Notes under the pieces: generated by a model | Told to the model about the DNA's origin: nothing | The model's input: only the letters and a program-made list of their open reading frames with translations | The model's database searches: none | Part shown: positions 7,505 through 9,354 of the stretch, in pieces | Layout of the letters: every line of letters starts with the position of its first letter | Position numbering within the stretch: the stretch's first letter is position 1 | NCBI GenBank assembly: GCA_964607135.1 | Contig: CAZSIV010000063.1 | Span: 1 to 9,354, forward strand | Length of the DNA stretch: 9,354 bases | Source: Metaruminococcus_A sp964607135 | Lineage (GTDB): Bacteria > Bacillota > Clostridia > Oscillospirales > Ruminococcaceae | Direction of reading: 5' to 3' | Made by a program: the position numbers and the translations under genes

Positions 7505-8230
7505 GTTACTCTCTCCTCTTTCTGCTTTATTCAACTGCCTTACATATGAATTAAAAACAGAAATTGTATTTTGCAGTTTTTTCTCTTTTAATTTATATTG
7601 TTCATTTGTTTTCACAATGTAATAATAAGTTGACTTGATATAGTTACAAAGACTTGCACCAACAAGCGTAAAAACCGTGTGTTCGTCTGCAACATTTGAT
7701 TTGATCATTACACATAGTGTTTCAATTTTATTGAAGGTATCAATGACGATTCTATGAAATATATGAAGATATTCATCATCAACATACTTTCCCGCAATTT
7801 CTTCTACAATATTTTCGTAACGTTTATTAGCAGCAAGCACAGCCGCCTTTTTTACATTAAAAATCAGTTGAGGAGAGCCAATATTTCGTGTATTAAAAGA
7901 ATTTTCAATAAATAGTTTGTCGATTGCTTTGCGTTCGTATGGACTAAAAATACTATTTAGTTCTTCGGCATCAAAGCATTTCATAAAACTATAATCTTTT
8001 CCAATTAGTAGCTTGTACTCTTTTGGGAACGATTCTTTTAGCACCATATCCACATAAGACCACTGTATTACGATGCGTTCGACACTAATTCCGGCCTTAA
8101 CCGCCTGAATTTTTAATTCGCGTCTTTTTTGATAGACAAAGATAAGAGCGCTTATTATAACCGCTGCCGATGTTGAAATATTAGCTATAATTTGAATAAT
8201 GTCCGAAAAAGAATTTATCCAGCTACTCAT
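5744..8230 (-). CDS. membrane-anchored region fused to an AMP-dependent acyl ligase (828 aa)
   Basis: Residues 1-242 are an unrecognised region with one N-terminal membrane segment (about 14-34), then a basic KRRELK stop-transfer-like stretch and a helical cytosolic part. DUF4760-like proteins have a similar layout, but I cannot confirm family membership. Residues 243-828 form a complete ANL-superfamily ligase, beginning MHAKNLTGYPSIDK. The phosphate loop YTSGSTGEPK is at 454-463 and an A5-like NGSGNGET at 599-606. The A7 motif is YTGN at 683-686 instead of TGD, so the ribose-contacting Asp is Asn. The A10-like end is PRTDSAEKIN at 801-810, with Lys808 kept but GKID changed to EKIN. The expected reaction is acid + ATP to acyl-AMP, then transfer to CoA or a carrier; the substrate is unknown and activity may be altered. 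The start at 8230 has GAGG five bases upstream. A second start at 7504 has its own ribosome site, so two products are likely. Confidence 0.85.
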   Translation of the reverse strand: MSSWINSFSDIIQIIANISTSAAVIISALIFVYQKRRELKIQAVKAGISVERIVIQWSYVDMVLKESFPKEYKLLIGKDYSFMKCFDAEELNSIFSPYERKAIDKLFIENSFNTRNIGSPQLIFNVKKAAVLAANKRYENIVEEIAGKYVDDEYLHIFHRIVIDTFNKIETLCVMIKSNVADEHTVFTLVGASLCNYIKSTYYYIVKTNEQYKLKEKKLQNTISVFNSYVRQLNKAERGESNMHAKNLTGYPSIDKTHLKGVKFFERHPIIPNLSISNAIDLMFAFKGSTPVFDCLDLKVNHKQFREDAQILAKAFLCLGVKPGDILAVSMPNLYQSVAIFKAANRIGVVVTFLNPYASDDEILRYLAKYNSPILINYDKSPTYNEKIKSASNVRYIITLSADKVNDRNFEKSNSVSDTLPAYLSYHDLGMLASRWNKRVKTNFGGKQDALILYTSGSTGEPKSLLFTNQNLLAALLYLKSSTHQKKTTKENRRWMGVVPFMYPYGFCCSILVPIFVGGEAVLAPDINPNNIAIYYAKEPYLIFGSPAFLELSKRNLPDDLMFPSLKLFVSGGDFLSVSQSKDGIEFFAKHGATVEICNGSGNGETLGCSTNSMNVPYRPKTVGQLVVGPKYVVLDPETKEEVKYGEPGILCTSGKHVFKGYYNDPEGTENTMITFKGKRYYYTGNYGILDTDRYFTMIGRASRFYITGTLNKVYCELIQNVVCGIDVVDACAVVPKPDKESLFQSKAYVVLKPGIEASSETEKYIIEKSMETYFNPVSGENITLKQYEAPASITFMDKLPRTDSAEKINYELLRKMAEDEFKNEIGE
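7513..7517 (-). promoter_or_regulatory. internal ribosome binding site at the fusion junction
   Basis: Minus-strand AGGAG lies eight bases before the ATG at 7504, inside codons of the larger frame (residues Arg-Gly-Glu-Ser-Asn just before Met243). Its strength and spacing equal those of the separate genes nearby, which supports independent initiation of the ligase domain. Confidence 0.7.
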
Positions 8231-8282
8231 TTCTGCCTCACAATTGATTAATAAAGATTAAAATAACAGTTTTGCACATTTA

Positions 8283-8350
8283 TCCTCGCTGTAATATTTC
8301 AGTAATGGCTTGTCTATCAATAGGTTGCTAGTTAGCTTTTTCTCGCTCTG
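8283..8350 (-). pseudogene. decayed 5' remnant of an AMP-dependent ligase leader
   Basis: On the minus strand the frame beginning CAG AGC GAG at 8350 reads QSEKKLTSNLLIDKPLLKYY followed by SED. The start of the ligase at 5738 reads QNEKELTGYPSIDKPWLKYY followed by SEE. About 15 of 23 residues agree, in register. The 20 bases at 8283-8302 are identical to 3961-3980 and 5668-5687. No start codon is left in front of the remnant (an ATG at the expected point appears deleted or mutated), the TGYPS signature has become TSNLL, and homology stops abruptly after SED with a TAA eight codons later. It lies in the gap between the 188-aa gene and the 828-aa frame. I read it as the stump of an additional ligase gene, or of a leader copied by recombination. 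Confidence 0.75.
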
Positions 8351-8361
8351 TTCTAATCACC

Positions 8362-8928
8362 TTATGATTTGTAATTAACATACATGTCTTGAAGAATGAC
8401 GAAAGCCTTTGTCATCTCATCTACTCCAGTTTCAATATATTGTTTTTGTAAGTGGAAAACCCGTAATAATTCATTGCGAATTATTGTTTCATTATTTTGG
8501 GCGTACAAACGGATGCTGTCATAATAATCGACAATATCCAGCAGGGAATGTCCCATTTTAGATTTTTCCTTTGTTTCTATTTCCATATAAGGTTTTAAAT
8601 CTCCGCCATTTAAAATTGTCAATATTCCATGCACAAACTTTTTCAGAGACGGATCTTCAAAATAAGAAATAGTAAGAATGTGCCTAATATATCTTCTATC
8701 CGCCAGCAAATTGTTACGTTCCTTTTTTAATATTCCAATAATATCATTGGGAGACGCGTTATTTTCCAAAAGCTGCTCTAAATTGCTTATTACCCGTAGA
8801 AGGTCTGTGGAAATATTTTTCGCTTGTATATATGTATCTTTTATATAGAGAGCAAACTTTTCCTTCTCCTTCAACCGATGTTTCTCTATCAATTGGATAA
8901 TCCCGTTTATAATTTCTTTTACAGGCAA
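8362..8928 (-). CDS. hypothetical 188-aa helical protein
   Basis: I do not recognise this protein. It starts at TTG (8928), chosen because AAGGGAG (8943-8937) sits at correct spacing and no in-frame ATG lies between. The product is predicted to be soluble and almost entirely alpha-helical, with alternating charged and hydrophobic stretches such as IEKHRLKEKEKFALYIKDTY near the N-terminus, and no signal peptide or membrane segment. No catalytic motif is visible. The general style, charged and helical with an isoleucine- and lysine-rich composition, resembles the other small unknowns of this operon (residues 1-242 of the large fusion and the 129-aa protein). This suggests an accessory or structural role beside the ligases, but that is inference. 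A decayed ligase leader begins about a dozen bases after its stop codon. Confidence 0.8.
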   Translation of the reverse strand: MPVKEIINGIIQLIEKHRLKEKEKFALYIKDTYIQAKNISTDLLRVISNLEQLLENNASPNDIIGILKKERNNLLADRRYIRHILTISYFEDPSLKKFVHGILTILNGGDLKPYMEIETKEKSKMGHSLLDIVDYYDSIRLYAQNNETIIRNELLRVFHLQKQYIETGVDEMTKAFVILQDMYVNYKS

Positions 8929-9049
8929 TTTATAAACTCCCTTAGCATGTTCATCACCTTACCCCGCTACCAATATTACTCAACGAAAGGTATTGGTGAA
9001 ATCAGGTACATTGTATTTTTTCGTTTTTTTGCAATTTCTGTCTGGATTT

Positions 9050-9223
9050 TTACAAATACTGGCTCAGTTCATTCTGGTATTTGATTTTCTCACTATATGT
9101 TATATATCCATTTTCATAATGGACTTCCAAATCATTTATAGCGTGCTGTGCTTCGCCCGAATTGAAATTACCTGTACGAAGCCTCTCTTTAATAACATCC
9201 ATTGAATACGTATAGGTAGGCAT
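9050..9223 (-). CDS. 57-aa small helical protein, unrecognised
   Basis: This short frame starts at ATG (9223) behind a strong site, AAGGAG at 9237-9232 with eight bases of spacing, and ends at TAA. The protein is hydrophilic with no membrane segment. Its C-terminal half (DLEVHYENGYITYSEKIKYQ) has the helix, GxIT turn, helix pattern seen in SHOCT-type (short C-terminal) domains, but the resemblance is weak and by eye only. The frame stays open for 16 more codons after the TAA, with a basic, coiled-coil-like composition. It is the first gene in the visible operon and lies 121 bases upstream of the 188-aa gene. The function is unknown. The ribosome site is the main reason for calling it a gene. 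Confidence 0.65.
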   Translation of the reverse strand: MPTYTYSMDVIKERLRTGNFNSGEAQHAINDLEVHYENGYITYSEKIKYQNELSQYL

Positions 9224-9235
9224 AATCTTCTCTCC

Positions 9236-9328
9236 TTAACATAAATTGTATTTTTGCTGTAAAGCCTTAACCCAATCTATTTTTAAACTCCTATTCGCAA
9301 CATAATCGGCATTATGTTGTATAAGAAA
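9236..9328 (-). other. open frame tail, possibly the 3' end of an upstream gene
   Basis: One minus-strand frame is open for 30 codons between stops at 9331-9329 and 9238-9236. It ends with the plausible protein-like tail KIDWVKALQQKYNLC. It has no ATG, and its stop overlaps the ribosome site of the next gene, as happens in tightly packed operons. If it is coding, a frameshift or the window edge separates it from the rest of its gene. A 30-codon open run is not rare by chance, so this is only a possibility. Confidence 0.2.
9298..9319. promoter_or_regulatory. perfect 9-bp inverted repeat, candidate operator
   Basis: The arms CAACATAAT (9298-9306) and ATTATGTTG (9311-9319) are exact reverse complements separated by CGGC. 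The site lies just downstream of the TATAAT at 9328-9333 and upstream of the first gene, which is where a repressor would block transcription. No T-run follows on either strand, so it does not look like an intrinsic terminator. It matches no operator that I recognise. It could also be an RNA hairpin in the 5' leader, or lie within the end of an upstream coding frame. Confidence 0.4.
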
Positions 9329-9333
9329 TTATA
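9328..9333 (-). promoter_or_regulatory. possible -10 box upstream of the operon
   Basis: Read on the minus strand this is a perfect TATAAT. The -35 position would fall at or beyond the window edge, so only half of a promoter can be seen. It lies about 105 bases upstream of the first start codon (9223), and a perfect inverted repeat follows immediately downstream. In AT-rich DNA TATAAT is common by chance, so this is a weak call supported mainly by its position. Confidence 0.25.
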
Positions 9334-9354
9334 AATATACACAATACACCCATT

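Noticed and set aside
2298..8230. NRPS assembly line based on three adenylation-like domains
   Set aside because: No condensation, carrier (GGxS-type serine site) or thioesterase domain is present, and each ligase is a stand-alone protein apart from the N-terminal membrane region of one.
8919..8954. Short minus-strand frame (MNMLREFINCL) overlapping the start of the 188-aa gene, with AAGGTG in front
   Set aside because: Only 11 codons, and the following AAGGGAG already explains the TTG start. It could be a coupling leader, but nothing beyond spacing supports it.
8969..8997. Inverted repeat ACCAATA/TATTGGT with a 15-base spacer between the 57-aa and 188-aa genes
   Set aside because: The arms are 7 bp and AT-rich with a long spacer and no T-run. 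This is expected by chance in such sequence.
1..9354. CRISPR array, tRNA, rRNA or phage genes
   Set aside because: No regularly spaced short repeats, tRNA-like cloverleaf, rRNA segments or phage-type proteins were seen on either strand.

Overview
The window is AT-rich and every supported gene lies on the minus strand, so transcription runs from high to low coordinates. Short intergenic gaps, strong AGGAG-type ribosome sites, TTG starts and the N-terminal signature LTGYPSIDK of the ligases all suggest a low-GC Firmicute, most likely a gut Clostridia lineage (Oscillospiraceae, Ruminococcaceae or Lachnospiraceae type). That assignment rests on recognised protein style, not on a marker gene.

Layout in the direction of transcription: (1) 9354-9224, a possible promoter and operator region with a perfect 9-bp inverted repeat, also partly open as the tail of an upstream frame; (2) 9223-9050, a 57-aa helical protein; (3) 8928-8362, an unrecognised 188-aa helical protein starting at TTG; (4) 8350-8283, a decayed remnant of the N-terminal leader of an AMP-dependent ligase; (5) 8230-5744, an 828-aa reading frame joining an unrecognised membrane-anchored region (residues 1-242) to a complete AMP-dependent ligase, with a perfect internal ribosome site and ATG at the junction (7504); (6) 5738-4044 and (7) 4028-2298, two further ligases whose first ~71 residues are identical although the rest differs widely; (8) 2284-1310, a PlsC-family acyltransferase; (9) 1313-1107 and (10) 1110-721, two overlapping small unrecognised proteins, the second with a C-terminal membrane anchor; (11) 708-73, a hexapeptide-repeat O-acetyltransferase; (12) 72-1, an imperfect hairpin that may be the edge of a mobile element.

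Taken together this is a compact acyl-activation and acyl-transfer operon: three ANL-superfamily ligases that would adenylate carboxylic (probably fatty) acids, a PlsC-like transferase that could move an acyl group onto a lipid or other acceptor, and a sugar- or small-molecule-type O-acetyltransferase. The pairing of an acyl ligase with PlsC resembles the E. coli Aas fusion, so phospholipid repair, remodelling or an acylated surface or secreted metabolite are reasonable hypotheses. No carrier protein, condensing enzyme or exporter is visible, so the final product cannot be inferred. The most noteworthy signals are the strictly conserved, shared ligase leader (protein-identical with about 14 silent DNA differences), its decayed extra copy, and the in-frame membrane-protein/ligase fusion that keeps an internal start.
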